A DNA stretch of 64,000 nucleotides, from NCBI GenBank assembly GCA_013399695.1, contig VXAU01004018.1, positions 1,054,001-1,118,000 of the forward strand. Direction: 5' to 3'. Origin of the DNA: Formicarius rufipectus (lineage: Eukaryota; Chordata; Aves; Passeriformes; Formicariidae). Made by a program: the position numbers and the translations under genes. Below, piece after piece: positions 14,401 to 27,400 of the stretch. Within the stretch, counting starts at the first letter, position 1. Every line of letters begins with the position of its first letter. The notes beneath the pieces are model-generated. The model was not told where the DNA came from, did no database searches, and saw only the letters and a list, made by a program, of their open reading frames with translations.

Positions 14401-15689
14401 CAACTCATGACTGAGCAATCCTGGCCCTGCACAGCCTATGACACAGAGGAATTGTCTGAATAAGAGGGATGGCAGCAGTTGTCCTCCCAAAAGGTGCGTT
14501 CAGCAGTGTTAGGTGGCTTCTGGAGATGTCCCCAGCCAGGAGTTAGGATATGGAAAGCTGTGAAGCTTGTGGCATCAGGCATTATAAAATACTCTACCCC
14601 ACAACATGTTTGTGCACTTCTAAGTTGCCAGGCAGTCACTGTTCAAGGCTCAGTGTCCCAAGCAGATGGTCCACCCAAGAGTTTTGCTGGAACTGCTCAG
14701 GGAACAGTAAATGTGTCTCTCCTCTGAGATCCACCAGTAGAGACTTATCTTTTCAGATTTGGTAGAAGTGGTCTGGTCTTTCAATATCAGTCAAAATCCC
14801 TTTATTTTTTCATCTGGATTTAGTTTGAAGAGCTCTCCCTTCACTTCTATCCCTCCTGCAAATGTATGTTTGAGGATTTTTAGAAATGGGAATGAAGACA
14901 AGAACAATAGTTGCTAATGAAGTAATTTGTTAGTAAAATTAGTTCCAATCAAGAATATTGACGTGCTTTACTGTATATTTATAAATACTACTCCTAAAAG
15001 GAAAGACAGCAGGATGGGGCATGAACTTCAATTTGAATGTAATCCAATTTAAATCTAAAGCAATCATTGTTTGCTTGTGTATTTTATGTAACTTAAATTC
15101 CTGAAGAACCAGTGAGTCTTCATCCTTGACCTAGGAATAATGTGGGAACAATTCTGTGTCTGATATCGAATTTGTTTTCTGTAAGCAACATTGCCCAGTT
15201 CAGATATTTCAGACCGAACTGCTTTCACCGTGCTAACACTTATTTTTCAATAAGTGAATTTTAAAAAAAGGGATATGACTCCTTCCTTCATGAAGCCCCA
15301 ATGGCACATACAGCAGAAAATCCACGTGGTGTGAGAGATCTTGTAGTGCAGCTGCTGCCTTCACACTTCACCCAAGGGTAAATTGGAAAGCACAGATTCA
15401 AATCAAGTTTCCCTCTTAAGCTTTGAAAATATATCTAAAGAGCACATCTTGAGGACACAGAGCCTGGACCCATCTGGTAGACTAAAAGCCCCTTGTTCAA
15501 GCATATGAAAAAAAATACTCATTGTTGAGGAGAAAGGGGAATATTTATGTCACATAAATCAGTTAATGGCTTAAGAGAGCTTTGTAACTGTACTTCAGCC
15601 CCTGTAAGCTTGGAGCCCTGTGACTGACAGCCAGACTGTAGTCCAAAATTCCTCGGGCTTAGCCCAGATACAATGAGCAATGGGCAGGG

Positions 15690-16450
15690 ACACGATGCAC
15701 ATCTGTGGCCTCAGCCCTCGAGCTCTGCTCTCCTTGCTCATGGGTGAAATGTGCTGGTGGAACAGCTACACTTCCAGGTGACCTTGAGCTGAAGAGAACA
15801 GGGGCAAGAGAAGTATTTAAGGAGCCCGTGGGAGGGGCATGGTCTATTTTTAAAGAAAACAATCCATTTTGTGGCTTTATTGCACCTCAGGCCTGGGTGG
15901 CTGCCAGAGAAAAAGGAGTGCTCTCCCCTCCTCAGAGGGATCATTGCAAACCTGCGGTGAGCCCTCATGTTTTCTGCAGCACCTGCCTATCCTCCCTGGG
16001 TTCTTGTGCTCCACAGCAGCCCAACAGCAGTGGGAGGGGACATTTCCCCCTCTCCCACCACTCACAGATGAACCCAGAAATCCTCCTTTCCCAGGGTTTT
16101 ACCCCTGTGCAACATGTCCTGGTTCCTGCGAACCAGAGGGCACTGCAGTCTCCGCAGCGAGTGACTCTGCTGCGATTGCTGTTTCCAAGGTGGCAGTGAA
16201 GGTGCTGAGAAGGAGCTTTCCTGGGTGTTAAATTCAGGCAGGAGTGAAGCAGGGAGGGTGTGCTGCAGTATCCATTTTTATATTTGATGCCCTGAAGCTC
16301 CTCGCCTCGGGGATTTGCTGTCAGCTGCTGCAGCACTTGCCGTCTGCTGCGGGATCCAGTGCTGGAGCCTGCGGAACCCGATCCCAGCACAGATCCCAGG
16401 GCAGAGGGTAAGGAGAGGGGTCAGGTTTGGCAGCCTTGGGCAGAGGGAGA
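15690..16450. promoter_or_regulatory. GC-richer island within intron 1 with MEF2-type and CTCF-type motifs
   Basis: This block is richer in GC and CpG than the surrounding intron. It contains CTATTTTTAA at 15844-15853, which fits the MEF2 consensus YTAWWWWTAR. At 16134-16143 it has CAGAGGGCAC, which fits the ten-base core of the CTCF consensus (YAGRKGGCRS). A donor-like GTAAGG follows at about 16408 on the plus strand. The motifs are seen; their use is inference. Overlapping open frames on both strands (up to 174 codons) have no recognisable protein similarity and are probably a by-product of base composition. Confidence 0.35.
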
Positions 16451-19400
16451 GGAGCAGTTGCTAGAGAGGTTTTTTGTGCCTTCCTTTTTCCCTACATTCC
16501 ACAGTCCTCCCCATGAGGCTGCTTCAATCCAGGTTATGTAATACAGGATAGCAGAGTCACAAAAAAGACTAATTATTTCCTCAGGTTTCATTAGACATTG
16601 AGGGTAATCACTGTCTGAAACTTCAGATGAAGCCCTGGATGAACATGAACCATCATCGGTGCCCAGTAGACAGCTGGCAGCAAGTCTGTGAAGCAAATTT
16701 AGCTCCAATCTGAATTTCAGGAACCCCAAAATACAAACCAGGATTTGAAACTTTGTCCTGGCATATGGAAAGAACTGCAGCTGAAGCTGAAATTCAAAAA
16801 TGTGGAAAATTAATTTTAGATTAATACTGTACTCAAGAAAAAAACACCAGCTTGTGAGGAAGAGCTCTGAATGCCTCCTTTTCTTCCCTGCTGCAAAGCA
16901 GGGAAATGCCTTGAACTGGGTGAGCTGAACTAATGCTGGGTTCATTGAGGGAAGGATTTAAAATCTGTGTCTTCTGAGGACTTGGCCTAAGAGCCTAGAA
17001 CGGGTCATTCTCTTTCATACAACACTATAAAAATTGTTCTCCCTGTTAGGCTGCACAATCTTTCTCAGAGGTATTAATTTCTCTTCTATTGAAGCCAATG
17101 AACACTTCCTTATGAACCCAGTGGCAGTAAACTTTAGCTCATAAGGCTAATTTCATACCAGTTCATATCGACTACCTTGTCTAACTACAGATATTTATTC
17201 ATAATGAAAAATCAATGTTTATCTGCATTCTTTGAAAGCAGAGCTTTTCCCTGCACGACAACAGCAAGTAATATCCCCCTTTGTTGAAAGAAATTTCTTT
17301 CCTACTGAAACATGGCACTTGCTATGCTGCATCCCAAAATGAGTCCGCTCGGCCCAGTCACCTGTCTCCATAATAACCTGTTCCATCTTCTGAGGAATGT
17401 ACAAAATTCCCTGAGATGCAAAACAACAGACAACTCACCAGTCCTCAGTTAAAAGCTGATTAATGTCAGGAGTGATCACCCACTGGGAAATCTCTCCCAT
17501 TTTTTAAATGTGTCTGAACAAGGCTTTTCGTGACATAGGAATCCTTGTTCTCTTGCAAGCCTTGCTGCTTCAAACCTTCTCTGGCTTAAAACAAGAATTG
17601 AAAACTGCCCCAAAGCTTAATGAGGCTCTTGTATTTCCGGGACATTTCAACAGGCCTTAAGCTAAGCACAAATACAAGCTCACAAATAATAAAGGCACCA
17701 CAAATGCTAAGTTCTATGGCATAGATATGGAAAATGAAATCGAACCCACATATCTTCACCTCGTTGTGCCTCAGTGCAGCAATAAAATTCATTTGAAAGC
17801 TCGTTCCTAGAATTAATAAACACACTGAACTGCAGTGCTGGGAGCGTTAGGTCAGGAGCAAATTAATGTCACTGAGGCAGTGAAGCTTGACTAGGTAAGG
17901 TGTGTGCTACGTTTGGGCTGCTGAGAAGGCTCCTTCCTTCCTTCCACTGCTTATTAACACTTGCCTTTGGTCGGCAGAGGTGGCAAGGGTAAGATGTGAA
18001 GGTGGCCTGTCAGAGCAGCCTCCTTAAACTGAGAACAGAGCCTTTGTAGGTCTCTGCCTGAGAAGTTACCAAACCCGGTGTTTTGTTGCTTATCCCCATT
18101 TAAGAGGAAAAGTGATGAGCTGTTAAGTACACTCTCCCCTTCCTGCTGCCTTTGGAAGAGAGGTTTGACTACTGGGACTTGCTGCCACAGCTCTTCTGGC
18201 AAAGAGACCACAGAATATGAGCCTTTGAGGTGCCCCCAAAATCAGATCCCAGCAGATGCCTTCCCAGGCTGATAGGGAGCCTCAGACCAGGGCCACTAAG
18301 GAATAGCAGTGCCTACCAACTTGTTTGCTTTTAAGACACTCCAAGGCCCACAGGCAGAGGAGGCATGGGGAGAGCATGGGAAAGGAGAACTGTGTAAAAC
18401 TTCTCCAGTTGTTCTGGGCAATTTTGAGACTTGACCAGAAGGTACCATAAGGGATCCATTGCATGTGTATGCTGTAATATAAGTAAAGTACAGAATTCAG
18501 TAGGATGACACTATTAAAATAAGATTTCTCCAATCACTTATTGTTTTAAAAGAGATCCTTCTTTCTGAACCATGGACAGCATCTTGCTATTCCCAACAGT
18601 ATAAATTTTGTTTCATTCCATCTCCAGAAGAGACAGGAACCTGCATTACAGGCTGACAACCACAGCTTCCATATCATTCCAGACATCTGATGCATCATCT
18701 TCAGAAATGAAATGATGAAATGATGAAATGAGCCATGAGAAGCCCAAATCAGCCTTTATCTTCAAGTCACCCAAAAATGAGATGTAAACATTTCTCACTT
18801 CCACTGCATTCTGTCACCAGACTTATGGGGCCAGAAAGGCTTTTTTAACATCTCCAGCACACAAACAAAAAAACTTTGTCCCCTTCTCCCTCCAGTTCTG
18901 ATTGTATGTCAGTATTTCTTGGCTCTGAAGTCTGTAATCAGTCTAAGTGCGTTAGGGGGGTTTGGGCTAAACAATAGAACAAATGTCATTCATTGCTAGA
19001 GACTCTTTGGCAGGAGCTGAACTGAACTCATGCCAGACACAGAAACTGACACAAGTGAGCAAAGAAACAATTAAAAAAGTTTCTCATTTCATTCAAGATG
19101 TGCAAAATACTGATTTTATAAACTAACAAAATAATGATCAAAAAGCTTACTAAGAAGATTAAAACTCTTAGTTTCTTACATAAATTGAAGTTTTGCAGAA
19201 TATGGAAAAAAAAAAGGTGCAAATATTTATTCCTAAAAATTACTCTTATCCTTTTCAAAGTTTTGACAAAAATTATTCCTTTCCTTTACTCTAGCAAATC
19301 AAAGGTCCGTTTTCACTACCTGAGGATGTGACTACATTGTCACACATTCTGTACATGCTTAGTTATCCAGCTCCTGAAACAGACGCTGTAGGCTATGTTA

Positions 19401-22400
19401 CTTCTGGAGGGAAGTACTGCTCTCTCAGGCATGGGAATGGGTAAAAAATGGATAACATTTCTCATCTAAAATACTGAACTTCCCCCAGTATTTTACATTC
19501 TGAGCTTTCAGATTTTGCCATATAATTGACATGCCCTCATGTGAGAAACACTAAGTAGTTTAAGCAGTAATGGAGACATTTATACAGTGTGAGGTGATTG
19601 AATTCTGCAACAAATTCATTTCAAGAGCATTGATTAAAAATATTTCTATATTCTTTGTTGGTCTGATTTATTAAACAAACAATTCATCTCTCAGTAACCC
19701 ATATTTTATAACTATACCAGGATATCACTCAACAGGACACAACAACAGCATAGGTGAATAAACTTCACTGGTAGTTTACTCAATAATTTAATCACAAACA
19801 ACAATATTTGTATCTACCAAAACAAATATTTACATTTTTACACGTGCAAAACTGACAATATTGGCTTTCACAGTGACAAGAAATATTTGCAACCTTTTTC
19901 TTCAGTTGAGTACTGAAGACCCTCATCCTTTAAGAACTTACTTCCTTAGTTCATTGTTTACCTCCATAAATTAAATTGTTCACATGGCTTTACAATGTGC
20001 TTCCCACAAAAATGGCACTTGTCCTTTGCTCTTTTATGAGTTCTAGGCAGACTTTCCTTCAAGGAAAGTCAGAGATGTTTGCTTTAATGGCCAACTAAGC
20101 TGTCATCTGACCTAGAAATGGAACTTCTTGGATCACAGGCACCAGTGAGTGGCTTAATTTCCTATGACATCTGCAGTTACATCTGGACATTTCACTTTGG
20201 TCCATCTGTATTTGGCAGCCCTGCAGTGTGTTTCATTTTCTCAGAGTGTGCCAGATTGCTGCAGACCCCCACAAGTCCACATGCATTTGTCTCTTCTTCC
20301 TTTGAAGAGAGACAGGTCTTGGCAGTTGTTAAAATCTTTTAAACAGACACATGTCTATCTCAGCTCGAAACAATCCACTCCTGGCTTGAGATGGACTTTG
20401 TTTTGATCCCCTGCCTTTTGTTCACTATGTCCCATCTCAGAGTGACTATGTGTTCATGAAAATGAGACTGTCACCCAGCCTACAAAAACTTTTTACACCC
20501 CACTGCATCAAAGCCGGTTTTGTAGCTTTCCCATATTCCAACATATGGCAGCACAGAAAGGGATTTTCTAAAATTCAGGTCAAATGTTCTTATCCCAACA
20601 TTCCCAGGAACTTGCTTATGGTTTTTCATATATAATACTGTATTAGCCTTCCTGCAGTAGCTATTTGTTCCTCTGTGTTCCTCGTGGCAGGCCTGAACAG
20701 CCTGTCATCTTTCTTTAGGATGACTTTTAACAATGCTAAAGCATCTATGAGGAACTTTATAATCCAGACAAGCTAAATCACTGTCCCAGATATTCTTTTT
20801 TCCTCAGTTTGATTCTCTGCAGGCTACATCTCTTGTGACTGTTGCTGTGACAGTTGCTGTTTCTGCAGAGCTGAACATGGTAACTCAGCTGAGGAAATAG
20901 GAACAACATATATCCAGCTGTAATTCTGCATTTTTAATAGCCTCAAAACAGTATTATTTTATGTGCTTCTGTTAAATTCCTATCAAAACTCTTGTGGGCA
21001 AAATTACTGGAACAAATGCTTCTCTTTCCACATCTTTGCACACTCAGTAAGGGAACAGGACGCCCTGGGTACAAAATGGAAGGAACGTGGGACAGGTTGA
21101 GCCTTGAATGTGTGCACTGAGCAACCTGAAGAGCTAGAAATTATTTTCTGAGAAAAGATTCATTAAATCATTTCAGATGAAGTCAAGAAAAATTGAAAAT
21201 CGTGGTGAGCATTCCCAGAGAAATGATGGGGATTTCACTACATAATTGGGTTGCTGCAAATTGTTCCTTCTTCTTCAACTGCGTCACACCTTGAGAGGAT
21301 CTCAGCCATGTGATTACTGCAGTGCTGATAAGCCATTTTTCTCAGCCTTGCCTCTGTTTTGGACTTAAAGAACTGATTCAGTGGAGGTGAGTCAGTTCTG
21401 CTCTGCTGTGCTGGAGAGAGGACCTGACCATGTTCTCCTTTAGGCACATGGTGATTCATAGCAAAATTCCTATTGCAGGAGCCCGGCTTAGTGTTTTATA
21501 AAATACAGAACATTCCTGCCTTGTATAAGCCACAGTATGTTCATACATATGCAGCTTTCTGCCTAGTTTCTCAGAATTAAATCACTATTAACTCTGAGAT
21601 TCAGGGAGGGCTTGTGCTGTAGGCTCTTTGTGTCATGTAGAAGACCACAGATGCAGCCCTTGTTTCTTACAGCACGTGAAGAATGGCATTCAATGATTCC
21701 TGGCATGGAAAACCCCTATATCCCCCTCCAAAACCTTGCCACACCAGCCCACATTTCTCTGACTGCTCTGCTGAACTCCCCTGTGCTGGTGGCTCTGTGC
21801 CAGCTCAGGACACCAAGCTCTACAACATTTAATTGCAGCTGGTCCTGCTGGACAGCTTGTCCTGAGCAAAGCAGTAAATAGGAGACATGATCTTCAAAAT
21901 TACTTTGTTCCTTTCTCTGCCTCTCTCCAGTCCATAAACCCATTCATCTGAACAACTGCTTACAAACATGAGAGCAGTGTTCACAAACCCCACCTCGCAG
22001 TGAGATCTCATCACTTCTGATGATGCCCTTTTTATAGTCTACCACTTTCATTCACTCTCATGTCTTCAGCTGTGAGGCAGTAATTTAACCCCCCATCTGG
22101 TGCTATTAATTTGCACTGATAACTTCATGCCTCTTGTAAAACAGGCTTCTATTTCTAACACACTTGAAAAGAATGCCTTTTTTAGGCTTTCTAGCAAAAA
22201 AAAAAAAAAAGAAAGAAGTCTGGGCTTTGCCTTTTGATATCACAAACACTGGTTTGCTGCTATTTTCAATGTGAGTGCTGCAGAACAAGTGCATGTCTCA
22301 AATACCACAGTGAAAGGATAACAGTTGTTATCCTTTTGCTCAGCTATTTGTCCCTGAGACATTACATGGGGACAGTTCTCACAAATACTGCCATCCTGGT

Positions 22401-24029
22401 GTCTGTGTATGTAAGACTGAGATTAGGAGTTAGGGTTGTGGCTGCCAAAGGGATGCAGACTGGACATCAGGAGTGTGAATGTTTTATAACTGAACACTTC
22501 AAGGCACCTTTAAAATTTCTCCATCAAAAACTTGACTACTGATGTAAGTAATTGGTGTGCTCATAGGGAAAGAACAGCAAGAAAAAGAATTAATCAAAAA
22601 GTCCATTGTGTCCTTTCTGTTTATTAGTCTGCTGGGTTTTTTCTGTGTGTTTGGGATTGTGGCACTTTTTTTTTTTCCCCTAGTTATTTTATTCTCATTT
22701 TTATTCCCTTCTTCCCCTCTTCAGCTTTATTAGTACAGTGGACCATTTTTTGTTAGGACACAAGAAACTCTTCTAAGCCCAGGTTTTGGCCTACAATACT
22801 GGGAAGTCTGTTTAAATTTTGAACGATCTCTGACTTCTCTACTACAGGAAGTTTATAGTTTTAAGAAATAGACTCTGGTTGCAGGCATGAATGGAAGAGT
22901 TCTTTGCCTGGAGAACAGCTGAGTGTACCACACATTTCTTGGAAATGTCACCACAAAAACAGACTAGACCCCAAACAGAAGGTAAAGAAAGTGAAATCCG
23001 TAAACAGCTCTGGAGTCTCACATTCTGTGCCTGAACATCTGATCTCCAGCATCGTGGAGTGTGTCCTGGCCATTGGATCAGTGACTGATCTCTTCACCTG
23101 CCAGGCTGGGGAATCTTTTAAAAGTTTTGTGAGTAATCTTCTATGTGCAAGTAAAGGCTTTCTGGGGGCAAGGAAAGAAAGAAATACAATGGGATTCCGA
23201 TTGGGAAAGAATGGAGTTCTTAAGAACATGAGCTGTAAAGAGGAAAACAAGCATTACTCCATAAAGGAATAGCAGTAGTCATGGGAAAATCAGAATATGG
23301 TAACAGCAGAGATGCTCATCAATCTAAGTAGCAGTTTAATAACTTTGCAGATTAATGGTTGCATCCACAACAAAGAATTTATTGGATTTCATTGTTCAAT
23401 TAAAAACCATGTATTGTCACATTCTTCACTGTGGGCGATTTTTGAAATCAAAACTGCATAACTGTACTGCTGGAGAGGCAGTTAATACAGAGAAGCCCTG
23501 AAGTCTGTGGGATGTTCTGTTTTATAGGGGGTTCAGTTCACTGATGGGTAACTTCTTGTAGCCTCTCACTCAGTGAACCAGTCAAAGGAGAGGGAAGTGC
23601 TGGGGTCATTGTAGCTGAGAGCTCTTAAGGAGCCAGGAGCTGGAGTTAGCTCTTCATCTCCATCTCCACTGTGTTCATGTCTTCCTACTCTTTCCCTTTT
23701 GTCCCTCTGTGCTCTGGGTGTCCCAATCCATGCAATGCCTTCTCTGTTCGTACCAGCACACCAAGCCCTCTGTCCTGAATGGTACTGAAGGGAATCTTCC
23801 TTTGCATCTCCTTCTCTTGAGAAGGTGGTTTTCCTCAGAGCATTTGGGGAATCTGATGAGAGCAAAAAACTGAGGATGGGTAAGTTGTAGGACTGGAAGG
23901 AGACCCCAAACTCTAAGAACCCAAAAGGCAGCATAGTTACTGAGGCATCCAGAGCATGAGGATGCTGCTCTGCTCTTCTGTCACATGCTACCATCTATCA
24001 GCCTGCTTAATACTGTAACCTCAAGTGCC
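16451..24029. other. Intronic single-copy sequence, nothing specific seen
   Basis: Mostly AT-rich sequence without recognised repeat families. A small slip repeat of GAAATGAT units sits at about 18705-18731, and short A or T runs occur at about 19207 and 22197-22210. No exon is supported. Confidence 0.5.
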
Positions 24030-24420
24030 CTAGGCACTAATCTGGAAATTGGGGTACTACAGTAGCTAACACCTTTTTGTGACGTCTGCAGCTCTCTGCG
24101 TTCTTATTTGTCAGCCTGTTAGAAATGCAGACCTGTTCTTGTTTACCAGGCTTACAAAACGATCATCGTGAACCTGAAAGTTGCTTCAGGAGCAGCTATT
24201 TAGTACTGTTTAGAACAGTTAATTAAGAAAAAGGGAATTAGACAACACAACGATTTAAAAATGCCTTGCTAATATTGGAAGCCTAAAGCCTGCAGATGGC
24301 CCTACTGTTGCATTACAAAGGCAGTGTAGAGCATTTTCAATTACACTTAGTGCATTCCTGGCGCCTCCAGGGTTTTTTCCACTGTCTCTTGATGTGCTCA
24401 TCACTAAAATGAACTAAACC
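24030..24420. promoter_or_regulatory. Candidate conserved non-coding element in intron 1
   Basis: A stretch of complex, repeat-free sequence with clustered homeodomain-type sites (ttaattaag near 24220, ctaatattgg near 24270) and a CRE-like half-site tgacgtc near 24080. Its texture resembles deeply conserved vertebrate enhancers, but that is an impression from one sequence and not evidence of conservation. Confidence 0.2.
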
Positions 24421-27400
24421 GACAGGCCTCCGCCACAGCAAAGAACTGTTCAGGTCTTTCCCACCCCCCCTCCTCTCTTTTCTTTTGTTAAATAAGAAAA
24501 CCTTTTAGGAAAATCAGACTTGAAGAGACTTGCTGCCTTATCAAGTCTAGTTTCCTGTGACCACCAATAGCTACATCATATAATCCCCTTCGAGCACTCA
24601 CCAAGCTCCATCTTAAAACCCTTTGCTGCTGTTGGCCTTTCTGTATAATAGAAGACTTATATTTTCAGAAATTGAAAATACCATATCCCAGGAATATGTT
24701 TTTAATGGCAAAAAACCTGTAGGAAATCCTTCAAAAGGCCAGGCAACCAGTACATGTCTCCATACAGCAGAGCAAACAACACAAACACCTCTCTGGGGAG
24801 AACAGTTGTCAGAAGTCGGTGGTGAATTCTAATTTAATTGGGTTCACATCCTTCAGTTTGTTTCTTGAGTGCTTTTCACATACTTGAGTGCCACTCAGGT
24901 GAATACTCTCTGGAAAAGCAAATGTTTGGCCAAAATAACAAAAGGTACCCGGGCTGTGTATTCAGCAGTCACGTTACCGGGTTGGAACTGGTGCTGTTGA
25001 AGGGACAGAACTCAAGCTCCCCCTCCCCAGCAGCCTAATGCAGCTCTGGTAAAAAGCACAGCTCTGGCAAACTCCTGGTCTTGTGTTATGCACCATCAAA
25101 TGTGCAAATATTTGATCTACCTTCTGGTCTGAGATTGCTTTCTTCCCTTGCTACCATGAATGTTATACTAATAATCTGGGTTTATATGGCACTTCCAGCC
25201 AAGCTTTTTACTAACCTGAAGGGGACAATCAGGTGTAACATCCCCTCAAGTGCTAAGTAAATGATAACCACTTTTGATGGGAGCATGTTGCCTTTTAGGG
25301 GTATTAATTTTTATGTCACCAACCCCAGCCAGTGGAAATCACTATGCCCTAACATGCATAAAAATATCTTTCCAAAGGTAGGGGATCCTTTTTCTACATA
25401 TGAAGCTGAGGAATGCAAACCAGAAGTTGTTTTAATCTCAGTTTCTTCTTCTGTGGATGGAGGAAATTGAGACACTTGACAAAGGTTAAATTTATTCAAT
25501 GTGTGATACTTGCACATGAATCCAGATATTCTGGTGCAGCCCAAGCCTTTTAATCACCAACCCACAGCATCTGAAGTTCAGACGTTACTGAACTTCTCTA
25601 GACCAATACATTGCAAGAGCCTTTTACCGTTTTCTGCAAGAACAAATTATTCCTAAGAGATGTCTGTGCCTAACAAGGAGAGGACAGAAATTCCCCTCCT
25701 AACGTTGTGTGTGGCTGACAGGGTCAGTGCTGCTCTGCACAGGCAGTCCTGAGCTCGGGGAGGTTTGTGTCCATGTGGACGTGGATGGTGCAGAGGCTCC
25801 AGGCAGGAGCAGCACCGGGTGAATGAAATAGCAATTCCCTGGTGCCTGCAGGAGAGCGAGCGTGGCTACACCCCTTGGAGGTGAATGGGGAGGTGCCTAA
25901 GGGTGTGAATGAGGACCAGACTTAACCAAAAATACTAGAGAAGGGAGGAGAAAGGAAACTTTAATTTACATCCAAAGCACGGCGAAGCTAATCTTAGTAT
26001 CTTTTATTTTAAAAGATGCTTAAATATGCATGGGAGACTTCTGTTCCTGTTTAAAAAAGGAATCGGTGAATGGTAACACTATTTTGACAGATCAGCTCTA
26101 TTGAAGTATACTTTTGTTTCGTGGAATTTTTTAGAGTAGCTGGAGGAAATCTATTTACCTCTCTAAAGCAGATCAAGGAACTGGCATCTGCACAGTTCCA
26201 CTGGGAGCTATAATTTCCAGGAGAGGTAAAAGGAACCCAAGGAAAGGTTGGCACATCTTCCAAATGACAAAAGGAAAAATAAAATTACTACTTCTGCTAC
26301 AACTGTCTTGCAATTCAGAAACAGAATTTCTCTCCTTTGGGTGAAGGGCAAACACAACAAATAAATATATCATGACAAACATCAGAGCTGTGAAGTGATC
26401 ACAGCCTTTAGTTTTCAATCCACTCCACTTCAGTCTTCTAGTGTGTTTGACAGGCCAGTGACTGTGAAAGCCTTTGGAGATTTGCTGCCTGGGATTTTCA
26501 GAGAGGGAATGCTACTGAGAAAATGTGGGAGATGGAAGTGATTAATGTAAAATTACAAACATACCCTACCAAGCACTATGCAGTTCCTTGTACGTGCACC
26601 TCACTGATAATTGGTAGGTTTTGAGTAAAAAATAGCAAAACTTGCATTAATGTCAAAAATCACTTACATGAGGCATCCTTTGCAATAAATAGGATATAAA
26701 TTTTAGTTGTCAGCACTGACACAGGCTATGATAACTATCTTTTTGCTCATAGATTCCCCCAGTAAACTCTGGCACAATAACTTTGTTATATCAAAAGCAC
26801 AAGAAAAACTATAATTTCAGTAAAAACACGTAAGTTCCCCTCTTTCTGTTTTAAAAGCGTGTACAATGAGACTTGGCATTACCTTTTTTCTTTTATACTT
26901 CTAGTCTAACAATACTATGTCTCAGAAATTAAGAGTATTGCCTTAAAAAACTTCAGTGAAGAAGCATAATCTTTTGAATGCAGGAAAATCTCACACTAGT
27001 TCCCAGCTTGAATGAAAAATTAATGTCTACTGCTACAAATTTCTGACTTTTTCTGCACACAAATGTGCCTTCAGGAAAAAATCAGCTGTGTCCTGGGTTT
27101 TACACCATACAAAAGTTCTGGTGGTGTTATGTACCAGCAGAGTGCAGCAGAACCCAACGTGAAATAGAGGCATAACGAGCAGGATTCCTCCTCCACTGCT
27201 TCACTGCTGCTTCATCACTGCTCTCTGTCACCATTTCTGGGGCAGAGTGAATGTGAATCTCAGCTGTGAGGTGCTGTGACAATGGAACCAGGTTGGGGAA
27301 AAATAGGGTTGGGGGGGAATGGCATTTCAAGTAACTTCTATTTTTAAAAGAGCTGTTCCTTCAGCAAATATGCCCATTTCTGGTCTAAAACATGAATGAG

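Larger units (their letters stand above)
9971..15690. other. Intronic single-copy sequence with two A/T pentanucleotide tracts
   Basis: AT-rich intron. The notable items are the (TTTTG)n tract at about 11022-11070 and the (AAAAC)n tract at about 11419-11465. A CACGTG E-box lies near 12752 beside a pyrimidine run at 12660-12690. I see no exon, and reading frames are short and unrelated to known proteins. Confidence 0.5.
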
